Assembly (NCBI RefSeq): GCF_900113115.1
Contig: NZ_FOOF01000005.1
Location: forward strand, 1-64,000
Length of the DNA stretch: 64,000 nt
Direction of reading: 5' to 3'
From: Duganella sp. CF458
GTDB lineage: Bacteria; Pseudomonadota; Gammaproteobacteria; Burkholderiales; Burkholderiaceae_D
The notes under the pieces were generated by a model, which saw only the letters and a list, made by a program, of their open reading frames with translations, was not told where the DNA came from and searched no databases. The position numbers and the translations under genes are program-made. This document shows positions 37,666 through 45,501 of the stretch, in pieces. Each line of letters opens with the position of its first letter. The stretch's first letter is position 1.

Positions 37666-38795
37666 TTTTCCTCGTTTCCGACCTCGTTAATCAACAAGAA
37701 CGGCAAAATTGCATCTAGCGGAATACTCCACTCTACGAGTGTACCATTGAGTGAATCTTGGTGACCGCTTACGATGGTTGGCAGGCATTGGCCACCCCGA
37801 ACTCGGTAGAGATATTCACCCTTCTTGCTCAGGATGCGTAATGTGCCTTCCTGACATAAATCTATGATCTGTTTTAAATCATTCAACCCCTTGCCACGGT
37901 GACTTTGCTCTAATCTTGAACGACCAAGCTCCATGGCTGCGTGGATCATCGCCCCGTCGCTGTTCTCCAATTTAAGCATTGCAAGAAGCGCCGGGATCAC
38001 ATCTTTGTGCGTACGGGGGAGGCTACGAGGAATGCCAATGCCCTGATCCACAATCATGATCTTCAATTGCTTTGAAAGCTTGTTGATGTGCCCCAGCATC
38101 CACCAACCCTTCTTTATGACCTTGATCGGACCATTGTCCCAATCGTCGGGATAGGCATGCTGTGCCACATTGGTCATGGCCTCTGTTATGCCGCGAAAGA
38201 AAGACCCCCTCTTGTCCTTGGCTAGCTGTTCCTCATGTGGGCCAAGTAATGCTTGGCGCAACTCGACCGCCAGACGCCCGTCAGCTGCCGTTCCGCTACG
38301 TACTTTAATATACTCCACCGGATAGATGCGCTCACGTTGCGGAATGTCACACTTTACGCCCAAAGCGTCATAGAAGCCGCTATCACGCATTTGCCGGTTT
38401 AAGCGTTTGTCGCGAGGGAATGTGCCGGTCAGCATCGCGATGCCGCTCACTTTCCGGCATCGGTCAATCTCAGCCACCAGAAATAAGACCGCCGCAGAAG
38501 AAATGGTCTTCGTCGCTGAGAAGTCGAGGAGAGTTCGCTTTTTGTGAATCATGCAGTTTGAGCGACATGCAGCGGCGACTTCAAGCGTGTTGGCCCGATG
38601 ATCAACTAGGTCTAAAACTTCAGGCACCTTGATGATCATGCGGTTTATGCGCCAACTGTAGTCTCCTTTCACCGCCCCCGCTTGCGCTGTTCGGCGCTTG
38701 GCTGCGAGAAACTCTCGCCTGCGAGACACTGCGTATTCGGAGCGTCTCCGATTTATGCGTGCTTCGATTTCATTTGGCACCTTGCGAGAGCTCAT
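37662..38795 (-). CDS. STAS-GHKL ATP-binding protein
   Basis: A 377-residue protein. The N-terminal region (about 55-145; TLLDFSATKTISSAAVLFLVAEI) resembles a STAS domain. The C-terminal half is a GHKL ATPase: N box TEAMTNVAQH (E205, N209), G1 DQGIGIP (D250), G2 HRGKGLNDL (about 299-307). No HisKA domain or conserved phospho-histidine is seen, so it is a GHKL ATPase or serine-kinase type switch, not a classical sensor kinase. First gene of the operon; the promoter region holds a 15-bp inverted repeat. Confidence 0.8.
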   Translation of the reverse strand: MSSRKVPNEIEARINRRRSEYAVSRRREFLAAKRRTAQAGAVKGDYSWRINRMIIKVPEVLDLVDHRANTLEVAAACRSNCMIHKKRTLLDFSATKTISSAAVLFLVAEIDRCRKVSGIAMLTGTFPRDKRLNRQMRDSGFYDALGVKCDIPQRERIYPVEYIKVRSGTAADGRLAVELRQALLGPHEEQLAKDKRGSFFRGITEAMTNVAQHAYPDDWDNGPIKVIKKGWWMLGHINKLSKQLKIMIVDQGIGIPRSLPRTHKDVIPALLAMLKLENSDGAMIHAAMELGRSRLEQSHRGKGLNDLKQIIDLCQEGTLRILSKKGEYLYRVRGGQCLPTIVSGHQDSLNGTLVEWSIPLDAILPFLLINEVGNEEK

Positions 38796-38883
38796 CGACT
38801 TGTCCGGGCTGGTTTCGATGTGTTAATTATAAGCAAGTTAATGATTGGAAACAAATCGAGATATCAATTACTGTCAGTTCTGA

Positions 38884-38916
38884 CGCTAGTTGCGGAAACA
38901 ATTTCCGCAACTAGCG
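38884..38916. promoter_or_regulatory. 15-bp perfect inverted repeat upstream of the ATPase operon
   Basis: CGCTAGTTGCGGAAA-CAA-TTTCCGCAACTAGCG, about 90 bases before the start of the first operon gene. It may be an operator, an attenuating hairpin, or an insertion scar near the tRNA. Confidence 0.7.
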
Positions 38917-38973
38917 GATCAGCATGTGCCGAAGTTAGTACCGCCTGTCCGAGTTGCTCATTGCAGATAAAGA

Positions 38974-38998
38974 AAAACCCTTGATGTACAAGGGTTTT
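38974..38998 (-). terminator. Terminator of tRNA-Ser
   Basis: AAAACCCTTG and CAAGGGTTTT around ATGTA lie directly beyond the tRNA 3' end on the minus strand, with a following T run in that direction. Confidence 0.8.
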
Positions 38999-39009
38999 AT
39001 TGACGTGTT

Positions 39010-39099
39010 TGGCGGAAGCGGTGAGATTCGAACTCACGAACGGGATTAACCGTCGGCAGTTTTCAAGACTGCTGCCTTCAACCACTCGGCCACGCTTCC
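39010..39099 (-). tRNA. tRNA-Ser (UGA anticodon)
   Basis: Read on the minus strand it gives the seven-base acceptor stem GGAAGCG, a long type II variable arm, the anticodon loop CTTGAAA with anticodon TGA, TTCGAATC in the T arm and an encoded CCA at the 3' end. The 90 bases match tRNA-Ser. It decodes UCA and, by wobble, related serine codons. The accessory region abuts its 3' end, a common integration spot, but no integrase or repeat of the tRNA end was found. Confidence 0.95.
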
Positions 39100-39225
39100 G
39101 GAGGGCTGGATTATACATTCCTGGCGCGGATCACGCCAAGAATCGTGCAGTTCGTCGCAAATTCCCGCATTTGCGTCCCGGTGCCGGGTAAAGTCGCCCC
39201 ACTATTAAAACCTGTGGGGGACTCA

Positions 39226-40311
39226 ATGAAATTGCATAACATCGCCTTCGCTGCACTGGCCCTGGCGTCCGGCATGGCATGGGCTGACCCGATCAACGTG
39301 AGCGTGTCGCCTGTCAAACCGCTGATTGAGCAGGGCAAGGGTCAGCAACTGCTGAACATCGACTTTCTGATCAAGAACGATAGTCAGGACAAGGTCGAAT
39401 TGAGCGAAGTTGAAGTTTCCGTGCTGGGCGACGCCGGCAAGCTGGTGGCGCAATACCGCGTAGGGGCCAATGGCCGCAGTGTGCTGGTGGTGCCGAACCG
39501 GTTTATCGAGGCGGGTAAGTCGGAGCTGGTTTTCAATCCCCTGTTTGCATTCCCTCAGGAGCTGGATTTATCTCGCCTGCGCTATAATTTTAAGTTCGAC
39601 GTGGGCGATGACACCAAATACACCGTCGAAATCCCTGTGGAGCCAAGCCCTTACAAGCCGAAAGCACAGTTGAAGCTACCCGTGGCGGGACCTGTATTGG
39701 TGCATGATGGTCACGACTTCTATGGCCATCACCGACGCTTGCCATTGCTTGACCCGATGGCGCAGGCCTTGAAATGGAAGCGCAACTTCATGCGCTACAG
39801 TTATGATTTCGTCGCCACCGACGACCAGGGCCGTATGTTCAAAGGCGACGGTTCGCGCAATGAGGATTGGTATGGCTGGGGCAAACCGATCCTGGCGCCG
39901 GCCGGTGGCAAAGTGATTCGCGCGGTTTCCACGATCCCGGACAATTCCAAAGGAAAGGGGCCGTCGTTTGGCAAGGAGCAGTTCATTGCCGATCCGAGCA
40001 TCATGTGGGGCAATCATGTGGAAATCGACCATGGCAACGGCGAAATCAGCCTGTTGGCCCATATGAAGCAGGGTAGTGTGCCGGTTAAAGTGGGCGATAT
40101 GGTGAAGGCAGGCCAGAAGGTCGGTGAAATGGGCTTTTCCGGCGACGCCTTCCTGGTGCACCTGCACTATGACTTGAAGAATGCGCCAGGCTTTGACGCC
40201 GACGCGCTGCCATCTCCATTCAATAATTTCGAGCGCCTGACTGGCAAGAGCTGGCTCAAGGTCAGTCAAGGCCAAGTCGATAGCGGCGACGTGGTACGTC
40301 GCCTTCCGTAA
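39226..40311 (+). CDS. Periplasmic M23 family metallopeptidase-like protein
   Basis: A 361-residue protein with a signal peptide (MKLHNIAFAALALASGMAWA). An N-terminal beta-rich domain (20-165) precedes a LytM/M23 fold (about 190-350): GKPILAPAGGKVI, GNHVEIDHGNGEISLLAHM, and the HxH motif HLHYDL. The first Zn-ligand block HxxxD reads RYSYD, so one metal histidine is replaced and catalytic activity is uncertain. The ATG at 39226 follows GTGGGGGA. It converges with the LacI gene, 3 bases apart. Confidence 0.85.
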   Translation: MKLHNIAFAALALASGMAWADPINVSVSPVKPLIEQGKGQQLLNIDFLIKNDSQDKVELSEVEVSVLGDAGKLVAQYRVGANGRSVLVVPNRFIEAGKSELVFNPLFAFPQELDLSRLRYNFKFDVGDDTKYTVEIPVEPSPYKPKAQLKLPVAGPVLVHDGHDFYGHHRRLPLLDPMAQALKWKRNFMRYSYDFVATDDQGRMFKGDGSRNEDWYGWGKPILAPAGGKVIRAVSTIPDNSKGKGPSFGKEQFIADPSIMWGNHVEIDHGNGEISLLAHMKQGSVPVKVGDMVKAGQKVGEMGFSGDAFLVHLHYDLKNAPGFDADALPSPFNNFERLTGKSWLKVSQGQVDSGDVVRRLP

Positions 40312-40314
40312 GTA

Positions 40315-41346
40315 CTAGCGGATGCGCCGTGTGGTCTCTCGCACCACCAGCTCTACGGGCGGGATGGTGCCTTCCACTTCGTCGCCGTTGATCAGGCCGA
40401 GCATGGATTGCACGGCTGTCTGGCCGATCACGTACAGCGGCTGGCGGATGGTGGTCAGCGGCGGGGTGGTGTAGGAGGAGCCGGGCAGGTCATCGAAGCC
40501 GACCAGCGAAACATCGTCCGGCACGCGGATGCCTTTGCGGTACAGGAAGAGCCGTGCACCGTATGCCGTCTGGTCATTGACCGCGAATACCGCGGTGAAG
40601 GGATGCTGGCTGTCGTACAGGCGGTTCATTGCCATCAGGCCGCCGGCTTCCTGCAGGTTGCCTTCAACGACCAAGGCGGGATCGAAGGCGATGTCGGCTT
40701 CCTTCAATGCGCGTTTGTAGCCTGCCAGGCGCTCCACCGAGTCGCGGTTTTCGACTGGCCCAGCCAGGTGGGCGATACTGCGGTGCCCCATTTCGATCAG
40801 GTGGCGCACGGCCAGCCAGGCACCATGTTCATTATCGAGCGCGAAGCCGATGGCGCGGTTGGTGCGCAGCACGCGGCCCAGCGATACGACGGGGCGCTGC
40901 GCTGCGAAGCCCAGCACCGTGGCATCGGTCATTCGGCCGGTCAGCAGGATGATGCCGTCCACTTTGCGTGCCAGCAGCAGGCGGATGCGCTCTGCTTCTT
41001 CGTCGGCGTTCCAGTGGCCGCTGACGATCACGGAGGCGTAGCCGGTGCCTTTCAGCCCGTCGTCCACGCCGTGCAGGATCTCGTCGAAGAAGGGCGAGGC
41101 GATATCCTGCACCACGATCCCTATCGTCATCGTGCGCCCATGCTTCAGGCTTTGCGCCATCTGGTTGGGGGCGAAATTCAATTCGCTGATCGCTGCTTGC
41201 ACGGCCTGTCGTTTATCGTCAGCCACCTTGGCGGTGCCGTTCAATATGCGCGATACGGTGCTGGGTGAAACGCCTGCGCGGCGGGCGACGTCGGTCAGCG
41301 TGGCTGGCGAGGGGGGATTGGCGTGGTCGTTCAAGAGGTTTCTCAT
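40315..41346 (-). CDS. LacI family transcriptional regulator of the beta-glucoside locus
   Basis: A 343-residue LacI/GalR repressor. The DNA-binding headpiece (about 16-70, TLTDVARRAGVSPSTVSRILNG) has the hinge helix ending in LKHGRTMTIGIVV, then a periplasmic-binding-protein-like core (about 74-340). It neighbours the halogenase, TonB receptor, GH1 and MFS genes, and TGAAA-N4-TTTCA operators lie next to each. It probably represses the locus in the absence of a sugar and may autoregulate. Confidence 0.92.
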   Translation of the reverse strand: MRNLLNDHANPPSPATLTDVARRAGVSPSTVSRILNGTAKVADDKRQAVQAAISELNFAPNQMAQSLKHGRTMTIGIVVQDIASPFFDEILHGVDDGLKGTGYASVIVSGHWNADEEAERIRLLLARKVDGIILLTGRMTDATVLGFAAQRPVVSLGRVLRTNRAIGFALDNEHGAWLAVRHLIEMGHRSIAHLAGPVENRDSVERLAGYKRALKEADIAFDPALVVEGNLQEAGGLMAMNRLYDSQHPFTAVFAVNDQTAYGARLFLYRKGIRVPDDVSLVGFDDLPGSSYTTPPLTTIRQPLYVIGQTAVQSMLGLINGDEVEGTIPPVELVVRETTRRIR

Positions 41347-41348
41347 TA

Positions 41349-41362
41349 TGAAATGCTTTTCA
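41349..41362. promoter_or_regulatory. LacI-type operator before the lacI gene
   Basis: TGAAATGCTTTTCA lies 3 bases upstream of the LacI start, a near-palindrome of the TGAAA-N4-TTTCA kind found also at 43017 and 43038. It implies autoregulation. Confidence 0.6.
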
Positions 41363-41399
41363 AGCGGAGATTACCATAGAACCCGACAGCAGCAAGCGC

Positions 41400-42962
41400 T
41401 CAGCGGCTCACTGTTGCGCGAATGGCATGAAAGTCGTTTCTGAAAGCGTTTTCATGTTGGCATAGCTGGGTTACGAAGGCGCGGTGGTCGGGCAAGTCCG
41501 CCACTGCACGCGCTGCAACGGCGGCGATATTGGCGAATTCCTGGCGCGCTGCATCGGCCATCGGTTCCAGGCTGGGCAAAGGGGGCATCACCTTGGGGAA
41601 GCCCATTCCATACAAGACGTACTGCCAGCTGGTCGGCGGGTACATTTCGACATCGGTCAGGAAATCCATGCGCTGCGGCGGTCGGCAGCGCCACATGGCG
41701 AGCTTGTCGCGCAGGCTGTCGGTCCAGGTGGCAGGGTCGCAATTGTCGATCCAGAATTGCTCGTGGCGCTGGCTCAGGCAGTAGTGCAGCTTGATGAAGT
41801 CGACAATGCGGGCATAGCGCTCGCTCATGAACTGGTTGAAGTGGCGCGCCAGCGGCGCCATGTCGCCGTTGTGCGGGAACAGGGCGCCCAGCATGTGCAC
41901 CGCCGTTTCGACCAGGCCGATGCCGGATGCTTCCAGCGGTTCGAGGAAGCCGCCCGCCAGGCCGATCGCGACGCAATTCTTGATCCAGTGCTGTTCGCGA
42001 TAGCCGACGCGCATGGGAATCTTGCGTACGTTCAGGCCATCCGCGGCCGGGCCGGCGTAGGCGCGCAGCACTTGTTCGGCGCGTTCATCGCTGGTGTGGC
42101 GGCTCGAATAAACGTAGCCGATGCCGCGCCGTTCCTGCAGTCCGATGTCCCAGGTCCACCCGGCTTCGTGCGCGGTGGAGATGGTGGCGGAGGCGATCGG
42201 CGCGTCCGGCGCGGGGTGGGGCACTTGCACGGCCAGTGCGATATCGCAAAACAGGATGTCGCTCACGCTGCGGAACGGCGCGCCAAGCGCGGCGCCGATC
42301 AACAGGGCGCGAAAGCCGGAGCAGTCGATGTAAAGGTCGGCGGTGAGTGCGCCGTGCTCACGGGTCTCGACGCTGGCGATCGCGCCATCGAGGGCGAGTT
42401 GTACGCCTTCGACGTGGTCCTGCAAGTGGCGCACGCCGAGCTTGCGGGCGTGCTTGGCCAGCAGTCCGGCGAAGCGCGCCGCGTCGAAATGGTAGGCGTA
42501 GTTCATCGGCCCGTTGTAGTCGCTGTCGCCGGCGCGTTTCGGCGCACGTTGTGCATCGACCACGCGCTGTTGCATGGTGACGGCTTCGGCGAACGGTGTG
42601 TCGCCGGCCATGCCTTGCAGCCAGTAAGGCAGCAGTTCCGGAGCGCCGGGGCGCTGGCTCGGCATGGAGAACGGGTGGAAGTAGTGGTCGCCGCCATATA
42701 GCCAGTTCTGGAAGGTGATGCCTTGCTTGAAGGTGGCGCTGGATTCGCGCACGAATTCCGTTTCCGGAATGCCCAGCGCCGCGAGGGTCGCGCGCAGGGA
42801 AGGGAAGCTGCCCTCGCCGACGCCGATAGCGCCGATTTCGGGCGCTTCCACCAAGGTGATTTCCTTGCTGCCGCCGAACATCTTGGCCAGGTAAGCAGCG
42901 CACAGCCAGCCCGCGCTGCCGCCGCCAACGATGAGTATGCGCCGTGTTGGAATCGCTACCAT
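41400..42962 (-). CDS. Flavin-dependent tryptophan halogenase-like protein
   Basis: A 520-residue FAD-dependent enzyme of the tryptophan halogenase family. FAD site GGGSAGW (13-19), K79 in TFKQG at the halogenating lysine position, the block LEPLEASGI with the catalytic glutamate region, and WTWDIGL, a variant of the WxWxIP motif. Such proteins recur beside TonB receptors in sugar-utilisation loci, where their true substrate is unclear. It is divergent from the TonB receptor. An operator-like site (41441-41454) lies within its 3' end. Confidence 0.87.
   Translation of the reverse strand: MVAIPTRRILIVGGGSAGWLCAAYLAKMFGGSKEITLVEAPEIGAIGVGEGSFPSLRATLAALGIPETEFVRESSATFKQGITFQNWLYGGDHYFHPFSMPSQRPGAPELLPYWLQGMAGDTPFAEAVTMQQRVVDAQRAPKRAGDSDYNGPMNYAYHFDAARFAGLLAKHARKLGVRHLQDHVEGVQLALDGAIASVETREHGALTADLYIDCSGFRALLIGAALGAPFRSVSDILFCDIALAVQVPHPAPDAPIASATISTAHEAGWTWDIGLQERRGIGYVYSSRHTSDERAEQVLRAYAGPAADGLNVRKIPMRVGYREQHWIKNCVAIGLAGGFLEPLEASGIGLVETAVHMLGALFPHNGDMAPLARHFNQFMSERYARIVDFIKLHYCLSQRHEQFWIDNCDPATWTDSLRDKLAMWRCRPPQRMDFLTDVEMYPPTSWQYVLYGMGFPKVMPPLPSLEPMADAARQEFANIAAVAARAVADLPDHRAFVTQLCQHENAFRNDFHAIRATVSR
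41441..41454. promoter_or_regulatory. Operator-like site inside the halogenase gene
   Basis: TGAAAGCGTTTTCA, a LacI-type palindrome, lies near the 3' end of the halogenase coding sequence, 80 bases from the site at 41349. A second nearby site could allow a LacI repression loop. Confidence 0.5.
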
Positions 42963-43016
42963 TTTTGTCGTCTCCTTTAAAAATTTGTTGACTTTTTATT
43001 TTTCAAAAATGTACCA

Positions 43017-43051
43017 TGAAAACGTTTTCAAGCAATAAGAAATCGTTTTCA
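43017..43051. promoter_or_regulatory. Twin LacI-type operators in the divergent promoter
   Basis: TGAAAACGTTTTCA (43017-43030), an exact 14-base palindrome, and AGAAATCGTTTTCA (43038-43051) lie in the 110-base gap between the halogenase and TonB receptor starts. Their spacing of 21 bases, two helical turns, places both on one DNA face. Confidence 0.75.
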
Positions 43052-43072
43052 CAACAACAACCCGGAGACAAC

Positions 43073-45430
43073 ATGAAGTTTTCTGCAATCCAGATCGGGG
43101 TGCTGGCCCTGGTCGCGTCCGCGAACAGCGCTACCGCGCAGCAAGCCCCTGCCGCGCCTGCCGCCACCGAATCCACCGTCGTGCCGGAAGTGCTGATCAC
43201 GGCGACCAAGCGCACCACTTCCCTGCAAAAGACCCCGGTGGCCGTCACCGCACTGGATGCAGCGGCGCTGGAAGACGCACACGTGCAAACCATCCAGGAC
43301 GTGACCAACCTGGTGCCAAGCTTCCAGGCCACCGGCCAGGGCGACCACGGCGTCATCACCATGACCATGCGCGGTATCGGTAATGACTCCGCCAAGACCG
43401 AATACGCCGATCCGGAAGTGGCCTTCTTCGTGGACGGTATCTACTCGCCGCGTCCGGAAGGCGCCACCGCGCTGCTGTTCGATGTGGAAGCGATTGAAGT
43501 CCTGCGCGGTCCGCAAGGCACGCTGTGGGGCCGCAACTCCACTGTCGGCGCGGTCAATATGCAGACTGTCAAACCCAAGCTGAAAGAATTCTCGGGCAGC
43601 GTTTCCGGCGGCATCGGCGATTACGCCCGCCTTGGCGCCCGTGCTGCCCTGAACGTGCCGACCGGCGACAACTCCGCCCTGCGCGTGGCCGTGATCCACG
43701 AGGAGCACGACGGCTACGTGAAGTACCAGACGTTGCCGAACATTTCGCTGGCTGACCAGCGAGCGGCCTTCCTGGCAGGCGGGGGCGACCCGGCGCTGTT
43801 CCAGCCGATCAACCCGAACCAGTACGTCGTCAACGGTCCACGCTACAACGCGCAGAACCAGAGCGGCGTGCGCGTGAGCTGGCTGTACCAGCCGACCGAT
43901 CGCCTGAAGTGGAATATTTCGTATGAGCGCTTCCAGGACCGCGGCACCCCGAACATGAACCTGATGCAGACCCCGCGCGCCGGCCAGGACGAGTGGTCGG
44001 CACTGATCGACACCGCGCCGTTCCTGCACCGGAATGTGAACACCTTCCGCAGCCGACTCGAATATGCGGTGAACCCGGATATGTCGCTGACTTACATCGC
44101 CGGCCATTCCAAGTTCTCCGGTTCGTCCACATACGACCAGGACGGCGGCCGCGTGCTGCCAACCAGCTTCACCACCGGTGGCGATTTCCAAGCCAACAAC
44201 ACCGTCTGGTCCAAGTACAGCAGCAATAGCCACGAGCTGCAACTGCAATCGGTCGGCCAGAAGGAGGTGGACTGGCAACTGGGCGCTTACTATGCGGCGG
44301 AAGACAACGGCATCCGTTTCGATATCCCGATCATGCACGGTACCCAGCAGGGCAGTGTGGCGTGGCAGGGCTCCTTCATCCAGCCGAAAGAAACGGTGGA
44401 TTCGCGCGCTGTCTTCGGACAGGCTACCTGGAACGTAGGCAACCTGCACCTGACCGGCGGCCTGCGCTACACCTCGGACAAGCGCACCAATGAAGGCGGT
44501 AACGGCTACACCTGGAACTACGATGCGACCGTGCCGCAAGTTCCACTGAGCCCGAGCATCGACCCGACCAAGCCTGGCCAAGGCTATAACCCGAGCGTGC
44601 CATCCAATGATGGCCGCTACAAAGGCAGCAAGACCACCGGCCTGCTGCGCCTGAGCTACGATATCGACAAGAACCACATGCTGTACGCCAGCGTCGCCAC
44701 CGGCTACAAGGCCGGCGGCCTGCAGGACGGCGGCCGTACTTACGACCCGGAGACCCTGACCAACTACGAGTTCGGCAGCAAGAGCTCCTTCCTCGGCGGC
44801 GCACTGCGCATCAATAACGCGGTGTACTACGAAGACTTCAAGGACTTCCAGTTCAGCTCTCCGGTCACCAATCCGGACGGTTCGCATACCTTTGTCACCA
44901 GCAACGTGGATGGCGCCAAGGTGTGGGGCGTTGAATCGGAGATCCAGGCCAAGCTGTCGCCGGACGACAAGCTGGCGCTGGCCCTGGCCTATACGCATAC
45001 CAAGCTGGGCTTCCTGGTTGCCGGCTCCAACGACTACGCGCTGCCGTTCTGCCCGGACTTGAACTCGAACTGCCTGAACGTCACCGGCAACATCATGCCG
45101 CACGCTCCAAAGTTCTCGGCCCACCTGAACTACCAGCACACCTTCCGCTTGGCGAATGGCGACACGCTGGTCCCGCGCATTTCGGCACATTACGAAACCA
45201 AGTCCGAACTGTCGATCTTCAACCTGGGTGCGGAAGACCAGCAAGCCGCCTACACCAAGTTCGACCTCGGCCTGCGTTACCAGGGACCGAAGCAGTTCTG
45301 GGTGGACGTCTTCGTGCGTAATGCAGGCGACAAGCGCATCAAGACCAGCGCCATGAACGGTGCCAATGTGTGGGTGGCGCAGTACCTGCCTCCACGCACC
45401 ATCGGTGTTAACGCGGGCATCGACTTCTAA
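43073..45430 (+). CDS. TonB-dependent receptor
   Basis: A 785-residue outer-membrane receptor. Signal peptide (about 1-22, ending NSATA), a plug domain (about 40-160; VPEVLITATKR, ALEDAHVQTIQDVTNLVPSF, VLRGPQGTLWGRNST) and a C-terminal 22-strand barrel ending in aromatic VNAGIDF. There is no STN domain, so it does not self-regulate. The ATG at 43073 follows CCCGGAGA and is preferred to 43016, which is inside the operator. It likely imports a beta-glucoside or oligosaccharide for the downstream GH1 enzyme. Confidence 0.92.
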   Translation: MKFSAIQIGVLALVASANSATAQQAPAAPAATESTVVPEVLITATKRTTSLQKTPVAVTALDAAALEDAHVQTIQDVTNLVPSFQATGQGDHGVITMTMRGIGNDSAKTEYADPEVAFFVDGIYSPRPEGATALLFDVEAIEVLRGPQGTLWGRNSTVGAVNMQTVKPKLKEFSGSVSGGIGDYARLGARAALNVPTGDNSALRVAVIHEEHDGYVKYQTLPNISLADQRAAFLAGGGDPALFQPINPNQYVVNGPRYNAQNQSGVRVSWLYQPTDRLKWNISYERFQDRGTPNMNLMQTPRAGQDEWSALIDTAPFLHRNVNTFRSRLEYAVNPDMSLTYIAGHSKFSGSSTYDQDGGRVLPTSFTTGGDFQANNTVWSKYSSNSHELQLQSVGQKEVDWQLGAYYAAEDNGIRFDIPIMHGTQQGSVAWQGSFIQPKETVDSRAVFGQATWNVGNLHLTGGLRYTSDKRTNEGGNGYTWNYDATVPQVPLSPSIDPTKPGQGYNPSVPSNDGRYKGSKTTGLLRLSYDIDKNHMLYASVATGYKAGGLQDGGRTYDPETLTNYEFGSKSSFLGGALRINNAVYYEDFKDFQFSSPVTNPDGSHTFVTSNVDGAKVWGVESEIQAKLSPDDKLALALAYTHTKLGFLVAGSNDYALPFCPDLNSNCLNVTGNIMPHAPKFSAHLNYQHTFRLANGDTLVPRISAHYETKSELSIFNLGAEDQQAAYTKFDLGLRYQGPKQFWVDVFVRNAGDKRIKTSAMNGANVWVAQYLPPRTIGVNAGIDF

Positions 45431-45444
45431 GCCCGTCGCAACGC

Positions 45445-45471
45445 GGCCTGCCTCGTCCCCCGGGGCAGGCC
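45445..45471 (+). terminator. Hairpin between TonB receptor and GH1 genes
   Basis: GGCCTGCC pairs with GGCAGGCC around a short loop. There is no T run, so it more likely stabilises or attenuates the message than terminates it. Confidence 0.45.
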
Positions 45472-45501
45472 ATCCCTAAGCTTTTACCTGCGAAATCAAG
45501 A

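Noticed and set aside
38796-39009. An attachment site duplicated from tRNA-Ser
   Set aside because: I saw no direct repeat of the tRNA 3' end on the other side of the accessory region and no integrase, so no att site is claimed.
43016-43072. ATG at 43016 as the TonB receptor start
   Set aside because: It lies inside the operator palindrome and would place 19 non-signal residues before the signal peptide; 43073 has a good ribosome site.
43049-45244. A 731-codon open frame opposite the TonB receptor
   Set aside because: It is antisense to a receptor with plug and barrel signatures; its composition is that of an artefact frame.
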